From an uncultured Victivallales bacterium (GTDB lineage: Bacteria; Verrucomicrobiota; Lentisphaeria; Oligosphaerales; JAFGRS01), in contig CAILUI010000084.1 in the NCBI GenBank assembly GCA_903837355.1, positions 1 to 64,000 on the forward strand: a DNA stretch of 64,000 nucleotides, given 5' to 3'. Positions within the stretch are counted from its first letter, which is position 1. Every line of letters begins with the position of its first letter. The notes beneath the pieces are model-generated. The model made no database searches. It was not told where the DNA came from and worked only from the letters and a program-made list of their open reading frames with translations. The position numbers and the translations under genes were made by a program. Below, in pieces: positions 52,250 to 62,159 of the stretch.

Positions 52250-53728
52250 CTACACACCGGTCCATTCGACCATGAAGTACAGCCAGGCACGCAAGACAAG
52301 CCTGTACACCACGTAGATCAGAAGCGCATCCACCAGCAGCCAGGCAATGCGCCGGCGCGGCAGCCACGGTAACGGCGCCTCGCCCCCAGGGTCCTCCGCC
52401 TGGGCGGCCTCGATGCGTTCCGGCGGCGGCGCCGCCGCCGCCGGCATGGCAGCAGGAGATACAGGCCCCGTTGCGGTCACTTCAGTGCCCAGACCGAGGC
52501 GCGTCACGACATTGCCATCGTCAACCGCCAGGGCGGCTTGCGGTGCACGCTGCATCAAGCGATAGAAGGCCGCGATCACCCCCAGTTGGATGAAGTGGGT
52601 ACCGCGGTAGGAGATGTTGGTCATCCAGGAGGACGCCACATAGATAACGACGAGGCAGAACAGCAGACGTCGAATGCGCTCCTCCTGGTCGGTTCTGCCC
52701 TGCATTCGCACCAGGGTCTTCAGACTGTAGTAGAGGATCCCCAGCCAAAGGAAGAGGCCCGCCTTACCCAGTTCCGCGGCAACCTCCACATAGGAACTGT
52801 GAGCAGGCTTACGAAAACGGACCTTCCCCTCGACGTATTCAGGGGCGCGCTGCATGAACCGACCGTAACCCACCCCCTTCGGTAGAGTCTGGAGAGACGT
52901 CCAGCCGAAGTTCCAGACCAGAAGTCGCCCCTGGAACCCCCGATCGCTACGGATGGAGTCGAGTTCGTACATGCGCGGCAGGAACATCAGCGCCGAGACC
53001 CCGCCGATGTACGCCACTGCCAGGAGAGTAACCTGAACCCACTTGGGGCGCCCGATGACCTGGGTAGCCAGAACCCCTGTCGCCCCGCTGATGTAGCCCC
53101 CCTTTGACTGGGTCAGGAAAAGGCACCAGGCCGGCATGATATAGAGCAGTACGGACAGCTCCTTGGCCAGCAGAAAGCGACGCCAGACGGCCAGGAAGTA
53201 GATCATTGGCAGGACCATCACGACGCTATGCGCTAAAGCATTGGGGTTATTGAAGATAGATAGATTTAGGGAGAGTCTTCCTTTGTACATCCCCAGCGTC
53301 CGACGTTGGCTCCCGAAGGGGTCCACGTCGTACTGGCTGAGCACGGCCATGATCGCAACGAAGAGCAACAACCCCAGCCAGACCCAGAGGAAACTCTCCA
53401 TACGCCGCGCCGTGGACAAGGCATGCTGCACAAGGATGTAGTAGGCCAGCACGGGGTAGAACGACCCGAAAGTGTCTTTGGGGCTGCCGGAAGCGTACAC
53501 GACCCAGAGCGTGAACGCCAGGAGTATCCAGTCGTTGGGGGTTCGGAGGAGTTCGCCAATGAAGCGTAGCGGCCGCCACTCGACGCGCTGCGCCATGCGG
53601 AAGAACACGACCACCAAGCCCAAGACCAGTACCTTGGCAATGGGCTGTAGTGGCGCTACCCACGCCAACCACTCGTGCGGACGCACGTAGTAGAGGACGA
53701 GGAAGAGAATGGCGAGGACAAAGTCCAA
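52250..53728 (-). CDS. O-antigen ligase/polymerase family membrane protein (Wzy_C)
   Basis: A 492-residue polytopic membrane protein with about eleven helices. The conserved Wzy_C region has an extracytoplasmic loop, SDRGFQGRLLVWNFGWTSLQTLPKGVGYGRFMQRAPEYV, followed by KPAHSSYVEVAAELGKAGLFLWLGILYYS, where the His and the Arg after the long loop are typical functional residues. The last 120 residues include a proline/alanine-rich cytoplasmic stretch and one extra helix. It may polymerise lipid-linked repeats in the periplasm. It is 15 bases from the GT4 gene upstream and 35 from the amidotransferase downstream. Confidence 0.88.
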   Translation of the reverse strand: MDFVLAILFLVLYYVRPHEWLAWVAPLQPIAKVLVLGLVVVFFRMAQRVEWRPLRFIGELLRTPNDWILLAFTLWVVYASGSPKDTFGSFYPVLAYYILVQHALSTARRMESFLWVWLGLLLFVAIMAVLSQYDVDPFGSQRRTLGMYKGRLSLNLSIFNNPNALAHSVVMVLPMIYFLAVWRRFLLAKELSVLLYIMPAWCLFLTQSKGGYISGATGVLATQVIGRPKWVQVTLLAVAYIGGVSALMFLPRMYELDSIRSDRGFQGRLLVWNFGWTSLQTLPKGVGYGRFMQRAPEYVEGKVRFRKPAHSSYVEVAAELGKAGLFLWLGILYYSLKTLVRMQGRTDQEERIRRLLFCLVVIYVASSWMTNISYRGTHFIQLGVIAAFYRLMQRAPQAALAVDDGNVVTRLGLGTEVTATGPVSPAAMPAAAAPPPERIEAAQAEDPGGEAPLPWLPRRRIAWLLVDALLIYVVYRLVLRAWLYFMVEWTGV

Positions 53729-53743
53729 GGGAACCCCATACCA

Positions 53744-54862
53744 CTAGGAGGAAGCGATGTCCCGGTAGAGACGCTCGTAACCCGCTACGGCCTGCTGGAA
53801 GCCGAAGCGCGTGACCATCTTCTCACGGGCGGCAGCGCCCATCGTACCGAGGAGTTGCGGGCTGGCGAGCAGAGCCTGAAGCGGGTCGGCCAAGGCCTCG
53901 ACGGAGTCGATCTGGCGAACCCAGCCATCGACCCCGTCGGAAATGGCCTCGGCACAGCCACAGGAGGCGTGACAGAGCACGGGCGTGCCACACGCCATCG
54001 CCTCCAGAATGGCGTTCGAGAGCCCCTCGCCTGTACTGGGCAGAACCACCAAGTCAGCAGCCTGATACACCGTCAGGACATCCTCCCGGAACCCCAGGAA
54101 GCAGACCTGTGACTCAACCCCCTGACTCTGCGCCAGGGCTTCCAGATCAGGGCGCAGTGCCCCGTCACCAGCCAGCAGCAGGCGAAGGTCAAGCCCCCGC
54201 GCCACCAACCGGGCCACGGCGCCGATCAGCAGATCGTGGCGCTTCCGGCGTTCGAAGCGTGCCGACATGGCGATGACCCGCCCCCCGGCGGGTACGTCCA
54301 GCCGCCGCCGCGCCGCAGCCTTGTCGCCTGGGGCAAACGCGACCGTGTCAACGCCGTTCACCACGGCCACCACCCGCGCCGCCGGAATCCCCAGGCCAAC
54401 GAGTTCACGGCGCGCCTCCTCCGACACGGTGTGGATCCTCCTGCAGGACCGGTAGAGTAGGCGTCGCAGCCCCAGGCGCGGTGCCCCCAGATCCTGGCAC
54501 AGCAACTGGCAGTGCTCACCGTGCAAGATGGGGCAGAGGCGGCCGAACCCGGTCGCTGCCGCCGCGTAGATCAGTGGCCCAAGGTTGTGGGTATGCACCA
54601 CATCGGGCCGCACGCGGGAGATGACGCGCTGCAGCCGCCAGATGGCAGAGAACGAACGCCCCGGCGGCTTGCCCAGAGTGACGACCCGTTCCGGAGCGGG
54701 GAAGGTCTCAGCCAGCACCCCGCGGCGCTCCAGCCCGCAGACCGAGATCTCGAAGCCGCGCGGGCCCAGCCTATGGGCCACGCGGGTCAATACGCGCTCC
54801 ATGCCACCCGCATCCAAGGAGGTCACGACGTGCAGGATCCGGATGGGCCGCAGATCAGGCAT
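53744..54862 (-). CDS. Glycosyltransferase family 4
   Basis: A 372-residue GT-B transferase. RILHVVTSLDAGGMERVLTRVAHRL is a strong start signature. RPDVVHTHNLGPLIYAAAA, ILHGEHCQLL, HTVSEEARRELVGLGIPAARVVAVVNGVDTVAF and VIAMSARFERRKRHDLLIGAVA follow, and VLPSTGEGLSNAILEAMACGTPVLCHASCGCAEAI supplies the E-x7-E donor site. It resembles the GT4 of the XrtA EPS loci (TIGR03088 type, sugar transferase). The start overlaps the previous gene by 8 bases. Confidence 0.93.
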   Translation of the reverse strand: MPDLRPIRILHVVTSLDAGGMERVLTRVAHRLGPRGFEISVCGLERRGVLAETFPAPERVVTLGKPPGRSFSAIWRLQRVISRVRPDVVHTHNLGPLIYAAAATGFGRLCPILHGEHCQLLCQDLGAPRLGLRRLLYRSCRRIHTVSEEARRELVGLGIPAARVVAVVNGVDTVAFAPGDKAAARRRLDVPAGGRVIAMSARFERRKRHDLLIGAVARLVARGLDLRLLLAGDGALRPDLEALAQSQGVESQVCFLGFREDVLTVYQAADLVVLPSTGEGLSNAILEAMACGTPVLCHASCGCAEAISDGVDGWVRQIDSVEALADPLQALLASPQLLGTMGAAAREKMVTRFGFQQAVAGYERLYRDIASS

Positions 54863-55826
54863 GTGAGGCCCCCGCCGAGCCCCGGAGAGCCTCCCAAAGA
54901 AACCGCCTCAATGCCCGGACACGGAACAGCACCGGTTCGTTGAGCTGGCTGGCGTCGCCAAACCAGGGCCACGTCGCGAGCGACGCTGACATTTCGGCCA
55001 GCGCCCGCGCGTGCCGGCCCTGATCGCGGTACATCCACGCACACTGGAATCGGTTGAACGCCAAGACCCGTAGCCAGAAGAGGAACTGCCAACGGGGTAC
55101 GAGGGCTTGGTCAAAGGCCTTGCGGATCACCCGACGGCTATTCCGCTTCATCCGGTCTGCGTTCTTGCTCATGCTTCCCGGATGGTCGCAAACAAGCACC
55201 AGCGCCTCGGGAATCAGAAACAGGGGGAAGCAGGCACCAATGCGGATCCACATATCGCGGTCCTCGGAACTCGTCAAGGTCTCGTCGAAGAGTCCGCAGC
55301 GCTCGAAGACCTCCCGGCGAGTAACGACGGCCGAGGGTGAGAAGCACGTGCGCAGGAGGATATCGCGGCACGTCAACGCCCCGTGCAGCGCCTGGTCTCG
55401 ATGGACTCGGGGCGTCGACCGCCCCTGCGGATCAACCCGCCTGGCCTTTGCGGCCACCAGACCATAGGCCACGGGCGCACCCGCAAACACCTCGAGTACC
55501 CGACGGAGAAAACCGGGTTCCCAGCGGTCATCGGCGTCGAGGAATGCCACCAAGGGCTGCGTTGCCGAGCGAATGCCGGTGTTCCGTGCCGCGGGAAGGC
55601 CGGCGTTGGGCTTGTAGAGGTAGCGGATGCGTTCGCCATAGCCCGCCGCCACCGACCGGGTGTCGTCCGTCGAGCCGTCGTCCACCACGATAACCTCGCA
55701 CGGGCCCGCAGTCTGATTCAGCACCGAATCGATGGCCGCCGGAAGGAACTGCGCGTAGTTGTAGCAGGGGATAACGACAGAAACCCCTTGCGATGAGGCC
55801 AACGAGTTAGAGGTGTGCACGTTCAC
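54855..55826 (-). CDS. Glycosyltransferase family 2
   Basis: A 323-residue GT2 enzyme. The start is a GTG, 55826 or 55820, since the open frame up to 56009 translates the palindromic repeats and is not conserved. GVSVVIPCYNYAQFLPAAIDSVLNQT, EVIVVDDGSTDDT, NAGLPAARNTGI and LVAFLDADDRWEPGFL with the DxD metal motif are diagnostic. SSEDRDMWIRIG gives the acidic base region. Its end overlaps the GT4 start by 8 bases, so both are translated together. The upstream 215 bases hold two repeats. Confidence 0.88.
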   Translation of the reverse strand: MNVHTSNSLASSQGVSVVIPCYNYAQFLPAAIDSVLNQTAGPCEVIVVDDGSTDDTRSVAAGYGERIRYLYKPNAGLPAARNTGIRSATQPLVAFLDADDRWEPGFLRRVLEVFAGAPVAYGLVAAKARRVDPQGRSTPRVHRDQALHGALTCRDILLRTCFSPSAVVTRREVFERCGLFDETLTSSEDRDMWIRIGACFPLFLIPEALVLVCDHPGSMSKNADRMKRNSRRVIRKAFDQALVPRWQFLFWLRVLAFNRFQCAWMYRDQGRHARALAEMSASLATWPWFGDASQLNEPVLFRVRALRRFLWEALRGSAGASHA

Positions 55827-55890
55827 GAGGTACGAAAGGACCGTCTGGAGGGGGCAGGCGTGGCTGGATACGCCGGCAGGACACGCGGGT

Positions 55891-55946
55891 GGAGATGCGG
55901 TGGGCCGCCACCGCTGCGCCCGAGGCCGGGCGCATCTCCAGAAGAC
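55891..55946. repeat. REP-like palindromic repeat, copy D
   Basis: ggagatgcggtgggccgcc at the left and gggcgcatctcc near the right form an imperfect palindrome whose outer arms ggagatgcg/cgcatctcc are perfect complements (55891-55899 with 55931-55939). It shares cgccaccgc and ctccagaagac with copy A about 13 kb away. Confidence 0.8.
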
Positions 55947-55951
55947 CGGTA

Positions 55952-56001
55952 GTGATGCGGGGCCACGCCACTGTATGCCCGAGGCTGGGCGCATTCCGCA
56001 G
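55952..56001. repeat. REP-like palindromic repeat, copy E
   Basis: gtgatgcggggccacgcca and gcccgaggctgggcgcat form a diverged copy of D, in direct orientation and 6 bases away. It lies just after the kinase stop codon, where it could also stop transcription or protect the mRNA. Confidence 0.6.
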
Positions 56002-56041
56002 CAGGCCACGCCCCTTGGCTGCGACCAAGCACCGCTCCAGC

Positions 56042-58393
56042 CTACACTTCGGCGGGTTCGGCGGGGGGCGGCGGGAGCTGCTTCGCGTGGTAACTGCGGT
56101 AGTAGTAGTCCGAGTAGTAGTAATAGTGGTAGTAGTAGCCGACATTGCTGAGATCCACGCGGTTGAGCACGAAGCCAAGGAAATTGGCGCGGTTGGACCT
56201 CAGCAGTTCAAGGCTGGCCTTGACTTCACGCATGGGCGTGTACTTGGCCCAGATCACCAGAACCACGCCGTCAACACAGGGCAGGAGATCACAGGCCTCC
56301 GACAGGCCCAGTACGGGCGGTGTGTCAATGATGATGTGGTCATACTTCAGCCGCAGTGCAGCCAAACCCTCCGTAAAACGTGTGCTGGCGAGCAGTTCGG
56401 GCAGACCGCTGCCTGAGCGTCCCGTGCCCATCAGGTCGAGGTTCTCGCGATCCGTCGGGAAGCATACGCTTTCCACGGTGGTACGCCCACGCAATACATC
56501 CTCCAAGCCCTGATTGCCGGATGTCCCTAACTCACGCTGTAACCGCCCACGACGCGCGTCCGCATCAATCAGTAACGTCCGCTTACCAGCGCGAGCCAGA
56601 GCCATGGCCAAATTGGTCGACACCGCGCTCTTGCCTTCGCGCGGTAGCGAACTCGTCACCATGATCACCTGCCTGCTGTCGGCGCTGCTACCGCAAGACA
56701 GCAGATTCGCCCGGATAATGCGGAAGGTCTCGACCAGCGACCGCTGATCGGCCTCCTCAAGAATGCGGCGCTCCGTCAACAGGTGGCCCTTGGGCGAGAG
56801 GGCACTCTGCGGCACCAACGGCACAATCCCGAGCCCGCGCAACCCCAGCTCATCCTGTGCCACGTCCAACAGGGCAATGGTCCGATCAAGCGACTCCAGC
56901 AGAAACACTACCGCGGTACTCAGAACCACGCCCAGAAACACACACGCGATAAGTAGCTTACCCCGTGGTGGGGAGACCGGTAGCTCGAGAGCCTCGGCGT
57001 ACCCCAGGCTTTGGATACGGACATCCTCTGGCGCTGTGAGGCCATAGTCTAACTGCATCTTGGCGACAGACATCCGGTCCAGCAACTGGTTGTACTTAGC
57101 AGTCCACGGCATGTTCCCGTACTTGAGCTGAACGAACTGCTCCGAAATGGCCTCGTAGCGCTGCCGGACTTCGTCCACTTTGGGGAGTTTACGCTCCAGA
57201 TCCTTGCGCTCCTCACCCAGGATGAACTGCTCCCAATCCAGCCGCATCAAGACTGCAGAGTACTTGCCCTTCAGTTCGACTTCGACACTCTCCAAGCGCC
57301 TCATCACGGCTCGCATCTTCGGATGACCAGCCAAATAGGTCTTGCCAATCTCCGCGCGCTGACTATCAAGCAGCAGTTTCTCTTGGTAGAGACTCTCCCA
57401 TCCCCCCGTCGAGTCAGTTCCCATTCCAGGAATCACAACGAAGCGCTCGGCACCAGGCTCAGGTTCTGGGCGGTCAGCGGAGGGCGGGAACTCGACGTCA
57501 GCCTCCATGCCCACCACGCCCGCCGGCGGTAACCCGTCGGTCGACGGACGCTCAGACGCCAAGGGCACGGCGCGCCGTTCCTCGAAGGCGGGGGCCTGGT
57601 CAAACACCTGCCCGACTCGTGGCCCGCGCCGCGGCCAGCCCTTGGCGGACAGGACAGAGAGGCGTTCCACGGTCGTCAGACTGGGCTTCTCAACCGCAGC
57701 CCGCAGATCCGCCAACTCGGTAAGGCGACTCTGAACCTCCTGAAGACGCTGGGGGACCCCCTTGTACTCAGCCCACGCCGCGCAAACATCGTCCCAGGCA
57801 TTGCGCTCGCGGAAAGCCTCCTGCTTGGCAGCGTACGCACGCATCTCGGCCTGCATGCGGTCCATCTCCGCACGGCATACACGGATGGTCTCAAGCCGGT
57901 CCTCGCGCCGGCGCAGGTCACGTTCCGCGTAGTACACTTCCATGGCCCGATCGAGCCACTGCGTTGTAAGCTCGGGATAGTAGGCGTAGATGCGGACCTC
58001 AATGTCGGTAAACCCTGGCTCACCGGTCGTGGGCACTCTGACAGCGCGCACCCTCTTCAGGTGCCTATCCCTGATCTCATCGTAGTCCCCGGTGATGCCA
58101 AGGGTGGCGGCAATCTTCTCCACCATGTACGGCTTTGAGATCTCGGTCATGATGGTGAAGAACTGGGTGTCCCTGAAGAACTCCTCCTGATTCAGTACGT
58201 GACCCGCCGAGGTCACCCGGAACATGGCCTTGGCGCAATAGACCGGCCGCTTGAACACATAGTAGGCCAGTCCCAGGGTCCAGGAGGCGCACATCAGGAG
58301 GACAACCAGGCGCGCGTGCCGCAACCCCAAGGCACACCACTTCTGGAACGTCTCAACACTGACCTGCGGTTTCTTTGCGCGCGCCGTCGTCAT
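56042..58393 (-). CDS. Wzc-type tyrosine autokinase and polysaccharide co-polymerase
   Basis: A 783-residue inner-membrane protein that controls chain length and export of the polymer. The N-terminal Wzz part has one membrane helix (about 28-47), a long periplasmic coiled-coil region and a second helix (GKLLIACVFLGVVLSTAVVFLLES, near 480-503). The C-terminal BY-kinase domain has Walker A PREGKSA (584-590), Walker A' LLIDADARRGR (607-617) and Walker B IIIDTPP (687-693). The tail has a tyrosine cluster, YYYHYYYYSDYYYRSYH (753-769), with 11 Tyr, the autophosphorylation site. It precedes the glycosyltransferases and follows the SLBB gene by 20 bases. Confidence 0.95.
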   Translation of the reverse strand: MTTARAKKPQVSVETFQKWCALGLRHARLVVLLMCASWTLGLAYYVFKRPVYCAKAMFRVTSAGHVLNQEEFFRDTQFFTIMTEISKPYMVEKIAATLGITGDYDEIRDRHLKRVRAVRVPTTGEPGFTDIEVRIYAYYPELTTQWLDRAMEVYYAERDLRRREDRLETIRVCRAEMDRMQAEMRAYAAKQEAFRERNAWDDVCAAWAEYKGVPQRLQEVQSRLTELADLRAAVEKPSLTTVERLSVLSAKGWPRRGPRVGQVFDQAPAFEERRAVPLASERPSTDGLPPAGVVGMEADVEFPPSADRPEPEPGAERFVVIPGMGTDSTGGWESLYQEKLLLDSQRAEIGKTYLAGHPKMRAVMRRLESVEVELKGKYSAVLMRLDWEQFILGEERKDLERKLPKVDEVRQRYEAISEQFVQLKYGNMPWTAKYNQLLDRMSVAKMQLDYGLTAPEDVRIQSLGYAEALELPVSPPRGKLLIACVFLGVVLSTAVVFLLESLDRTIALLDVAQDELGLRGLGIVPLVPQSALSPKGHLLTERRILEEADQRSLVETFRIIRANLLSCGSSADSRQVIMVTSSLPREGKSAVSTNLAMALARAGKRTLLIDADARRGRLQRELGTSGNQGLEDVLRGRTTVESVCFPTDRENLDLMGTGRSGSGLPELLASTRFTEGLAALRLKYDHIIIDTPPVLGLSEACDLLPCVDGVVLVIWAKYTPMREVKASLELLRSNRANFLGFVLNRVDLSNVGYYYHYYYYSDYYYRSYHAKQLPPPPAEPAEV

Positions 58394-58413
58394 GTGATCC
58401 TACGATCCAGTCC

Positions 58414-60018
58414 TCAGAAACTGAAGAACTTCTCGGGCACCGTCACCACGTCATTGTCCTTGAGAATAAGGTCCGGGATGACGCCCTTGTTGACCAGCTT
58501 CATGTTCACCGGGATGCGGTTACGGATGCCATTCCCCATGTCCCGCAGCACATAGACCCCCGCCTGGTTGGCGAAGCGGCCGTAGCCGCCGTTGTGCAGA
58601 AGAACCTGCAGGACCGTCACCTCGCCGTCTACGCCATTGATCACGGCGGGACCTGGCTTCTTCACATTCCCAGCCAAGTAGACACGCAGCGGCGAGAGAA
58701 CCACGCGAGCATCCTTGCCGTACAGGACCAGGATGTCCTCGCCGAGCAGGTTCACGTCCTCCTCCTCGCCCCGCATGATGGCGCCCAGATTGAGGACCTG
58801 GCGCATCGTGCGCTCCCGCTCGATACGGACCAACTCCAGCGTCGTCAAGTCCGCGTTGCGGTTGGGACCCTCACAATGCCGGATGGCCGCCAGAACCGTC
58901 ATCCGCGACGGCGGAACCAACTTCACGGTGCCAGGCTTAAGCACGTTTCCCTGCACGTAGATGAGTTGAGTCGTCCGGTTCTGCTCCGTCCGGCGGTCAT
59001 GTTCGCCTGTTCCTTTGGCCGGCACGATGACGATATCATTGGACTTGAGGGTGAAGTCCGGAGTGAGGCCAGCGCCGTCCATGATGGCCTTGACGTTGAT
59101 CGTCTCGATCAGCGCACGCCCGTCAACAAGCCGCAGAACCTGGACCCGCTCAAGGTCCGCGTAATCGGTCAGGGCGGTGCGCAGCATCAGGGTCACGACG
59201 GTCGGTTCATAACCATCGGGAATGGGCCAAGGCCCAGACCGGTTAACCTCGCCGGTGATGTACAGGTAGTTCAGACTGGCCTCTGGCGCCTGGGTCTGAC
59301 TCACGCGGTCGAGGGTTACGGTCGCATTGCGCAACTGGTTCCGGCCCAGTTCGTCGCGGATGGACTGTTCAACCACGTTCAGCGTCTTTCCGGCAACGTA
59401 GATCTTCGGCAGACGAGGGATGACGATGTAACCACCGGCCCGGACCTGATAGATACCATTGAATGCGTCGTCTTCAGCGACGTACAGTTCCAGCATATCA
59501 CCCGGGACGAGCATGTCCGTAGCGCCGCGACCGCGGGCCTCCTCGGCAACCGCCTTCAGGAGTGCCTCCTCCTCGCCGGCGACCTTGCTCAGGGTCGCCT
59601 GGGTATCCGCCTTACGGGACTCCCAAGCCTTGACTTCGCGTGACCACTTATCAATCTCCTGCGCATAGGTTTCGTCCTTGCCATCCGGGGCGCCGCGGCC
59701 GGCGAGCTTTGTCTTGGCCCAGGAGATCTTGGCATCGACATAGGTCTGCTCGCTCTGCAAGGCCCGGCGCCGTGCCGCCAGGGCCTCGAGCTGGCTCTGC
59801 AGGCCGGCCATCGAGCGCTGTTCCTCGCTGGAGACCTCGTAGGACTTGGCTACCCCTTGGATATCCTTGCGGTCGGCGGCTGCATCATTAACCTGGTCTG
59901 CGGCTGGGGCATTTGCGTCCTGCGCCCGCAAGGGCGCGGCGAACACCAAGGTGAGCGCCAGCGTCGCCACGGCGGAACTCGTCATTGCCTGGTACAGGCG
60001 GGTTACACACCTTCTCAC
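58414..60018 (-). CDS. Polysaccharide export protein with SLBB domains (Wza-like)
   Basis: A 534-residue periplasmic/outer-membrane export protein. The GTG at 60018 is chosen because aaggagg lies 7 bases upstream, and the signal peptide (LALTLVFAAPLRA) follows; the longer frame from 60051 is less likely. Residues about 55-145 form a coiled-coil, unusual for the simpler Wza. The Poly_export motif is MLVPGDMLELYVAEDD, with GGYIVIPRLPKIYVAGKTLNVVEQSI after it. SLBB segments are YITGEVNRSGPWPIPDG, YVQGNVLKPGTVKLVPP and YLAGNVKKPGPAVIN. It probably forms the export conduit with the kinase and the beta-barrel protein. Confidence 0.93.
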   Translation of the reverse strand: MRRCVTRLYQAMTSSAVATLALTLVFAAPLRAQDANAPAADQVNDAAADRKDIQGVAKSYEVSSEEQRSMAGLQSQLEALAARRRALQSEQTYVDAKISWAKTKLAGRGAPDGKDETYAQEIDKWSREVKAWESRKADTQATLSKVAGEEEALLKAVAEEARGRGATDMLVPGDMLELYVAEDDAFNGIYQVRAGGYIVIPRLPKIYVAGKTLNVVEQSIRDELGRNQLRNATVTLDRVSQTQAPEASLNYLYITGEVNRSGPWPIPDGYEPTVVTLMLRTALTDYADLERVQVLRLVDGRALIETINVKAIMDGAGLTPDFTLKSNDIVIVPAKGTGEHDRRTEQNRTTQLIYVQGNVLKPGTVKLVPPSRMTVLAAIRHCEGPNRNADLTTLELVRIERERTMRQVLNLGAIMRGEEEDVNLLGEDILVLYGKDARVVLSPLRVYLAGNVKKPGPAVINGVDGEVTVLQVLLHNGGYGRFANQAGVYVLRDMGNGIRNRIPVNMKLVNKGVIPDLILKDNDVVTVPEKFFSF

Positions 60019-60098
60019 GGGACCATCCTCCTTGTTGTCCTGGGACCGCACTTACGCATGCCTATGCCAACCTAACATCCGTTCTCTTGATAACTACC

Positions 60099-62090
60099 TC
60101 AACGGTCGACACCGAAGAGCTTGCCGATGGTCATGCCGTCGAGGTCCTTGACCGCAGTCAGCACCAGAAGATTCTCGATATATCTCTCATCGTGGTCCGC
60201 CACGTCGCGGCAACGGAGACGGTAGGTGATGCTCCAGTTGCCCTTATGGCGATACAGATCGATATCGATGGACACGTCCTGATCCTCGGTATTACCGTTC
60301 TCTTCCCACGTATATTTGTAGCGCACCCGCACGCGCGGAGCAATGCGCCAACGGAGGTCAATCTGGTGGCGCCAGTCGGGGTCCTGCTTGCCGATACCTT
60401 CGTCCCACTCCTGTTCGTAGTAGGAGCGCCAGGCGGCCGCAAAGTTACTCTGCGTGTAGCTCAGGCTGCCGCCAACCCCCCACTGCTCCTCGTCCTCGCC
60501 GTTGGTCCCGTAATCCTCCAGCGAGGTGCGAGCGGCCGCAAGACTGGCGGCAACGTGGGGCCCTAGGCCCTGGCGCAGGCGGTAGACGAACTGCTTCCGG
60601 AGTTCGTCGTCAGGTTCGGAGACGTACCGGGCCACATCGAGGGACTGCGTAGTCAGGGGGCGTGGCTGATGCGTAAGTCGGAACTCGTAGAGGGTGTCCC
60701 GCTCGTCCTCCTCGCCGGTGACTGAACGGATATGCTGGCCAACATTCCCATGCATGTAGACATAGTCGGTGATGCGTCCAGGCCCCAGGACCCCGACGCG
60801 CAGAGTCTGGTCCCAGCGACGGTCGTCGCTGTCCCGCGCCACGGTGTAACTGGTGTAGGGCTTGAAGCGCATATCGGGGTAGTCCATGAAGAGGCCGGTG
60901 GTCACGCCGGTGTAGGCGTCGGAATCGTCCTCACGCGCGGCATCCTCGTCCTCAGCGTACCAGTAATTGGAATCCGTCCGGAAGACGCGGAGCAGGGGCC
61001 GGATAGCACCGGTTGAGCGCGACAGAGTCAGCGATAGGTTGTTCGTGAACTCCAGGTTGGCACTGGCGTCCTCATCGTCACTGCTGCTGTAGTCCCGGTT
61101 GCTGGAGGTGCGATCCCATGAGGAGATGGTGTCAACCTCGCTGCCGGACTCGCCAAGTTCGCCCGTAGCGCCACCGAAACTGTAGCCCGAACCGCGGGCG
61201 ACGCGGCGGTAGTCGCTGGCCGCGTAGTCGTTGAACCGCGAGCCCTCTACCCCCGGGTTCACGGCGAGTTCAAGCATGGTCAGCTCCTCCTCGAGGTAGC
61301 TGTCAAAGTGCTGATTGGGAATGAAGTCACGCACACCGAAACTGTCTCGCAGGGAGAGGTTCCAGTTCCCAAGGTCAAACCCGGTGGAGATCGAGCCATG
61401 GAGGTTCGAGAGACTGCTGGCCAGGGGATCATACCCGCCATCGGCACCCATGGCGAAGGCCAGCTTGTCGCGCGACATGCCGAACCCGTTCACCCCCGCC
61501 TTACTCTCAAAGGGCAGGACGATCAGATTGCCTTCGAGGGCCAACTGGGTGGAGTCGCTCAACTCCCACATGGCGCGAATACCCTCAACGGCGAAGATGC
61601 TCACGGCAGCAGGATGGCGGTCATGGCGCGTACGGTCCTCGTTATCGGTGATCAGCACCGACGCTACCAGCCGCTCCGCGTCCAGTTTGAGAGGCCCCAG
61701 GGCCAGCAGGACATCCTCGGGCTTGCTGCCCTCGATGAAGGGGACGTCGACATCCGTCCACGTTGACATCGTGGGCAGACCCAGCGAGAGGTTGAGGCTG
61801 GGTAAGTCCAGGTCGGCCACATTGCCGGCACGGACCTCAGGGTCAACGTAGTAGTTCCGTCGGCCGTAGAGGTTAGCGTCGGCACTCAGGGGTTGCGTGG
61901 AGCCGCTCCGCCAGGAGGTATCCACGGATTCCGTCGAGGCGAGTCCCAGCGCGCTCTCATGGACGCCCGCGACCGGTTCGCCGATGCCCGTGGCGGACAG
62001 GGTTAACCAACCCAACGCCACAAGCTGGGTCAGGGATGAACCCCACACCCTGTTAGCACACCGGTTGAACCTCACTGCGGGATCCCTCAC
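60099..62090 (-). CDS. Large outer-membrane beta-barrel protein of the EPS locus
   Basis: A 663-residue exported protein starting at a GTG with gagg 8 bases upstream. The signal segment is LTQLVALGWLTLSATGIG. The rest consists of alternating aromatic and polar strands typical of outer-membrane barrels, for example TQLALEGNLIVLPF, GFDLGNWNLSLRDSFGV, NLSLTLSRSTGAIRPLLRVF, FKPYTSYTVARDSDDRRWDQTLRVGVLG and ISIDLYRHKGNWSITYRLR-like terminal strands. Acidic loops (SSSDDEDAS, EDEDAAREDDSDA) may bind cations. Proteins of similar place and size occur in PEP-CTERM-type EPS clusters. A role in secretion of the polymer through the outer membrane is likely. Confidence 0.78.
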   Translation of the reverse strand: MRDPAVRFNRCANRVWGSSLTQLVALGWLTLSATGIGEPVAGVHESALGLASTESVDTSWRSGSTQPLSADANLYGRRNYYVDPEVRAGNVADLDLPSLNLSLGLPTMSTWTDVDVPFIEGSKPEDVLLALGPLKLDAERLVASVLITDNEDRTRHDRHPAAVSIFAVEGIRAMWELSDSTQLALEGNLIVLPFESKAGVNGFGMSRDKLAFAMGADGGYDPLASSLSNLHGSISTGFDLGNWNLSLRDSFGVRDFIPNQHFDSYLEEELTMLELAVNPGVEGSRFNDYAASDYRRVARGSGYSFGGATGELGESGSEVDTISSWDRTSSNRDYSSSDDEDASANLEFTNNLSLTLSRSTGAIRPLLRVFRTDSNYWYAEDEDAAREDDSDAYTGVTTGLFMDYPDMRFKPYTSYTVARDSDDRRWDQTLRVGVLGPGRITDYVYMHGNVGQHIRSVTGEEDERDTLYEFRLTHQPRPLTTQSLDVARYVSEPDDELRKQFVYRLRQGLGPHVAASLAAARTSLEDYGTNGEDEEQWGVGGSLSYTQSNFAAAWRSYYEQEWDEGIGKQDPDWRHQIDLRWRIAPRVRVRYKYTWEENGNTEDQDVSIDIDLYRHKGNWSITYRLRCRDVADHDERYIENLLVLTAVKDLDGMTIGKLFGVDR

Positions 62091-62159
62091 GAAAACAGCC
62101 TCTTATCCTCGACGGAGGGTTTCATGGCCGGACCGTCCCCCCTGCCGACAGGCGTCCGC

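Noticed and set aside
55827..56009. 5' extension of the GT2 gene through the palindromic repeats
   Set aside because: Translated repeats give a Pro/Arg-rich stretch unlike the family; GTG starts at 55826/55820 lie close to the conserved domain.
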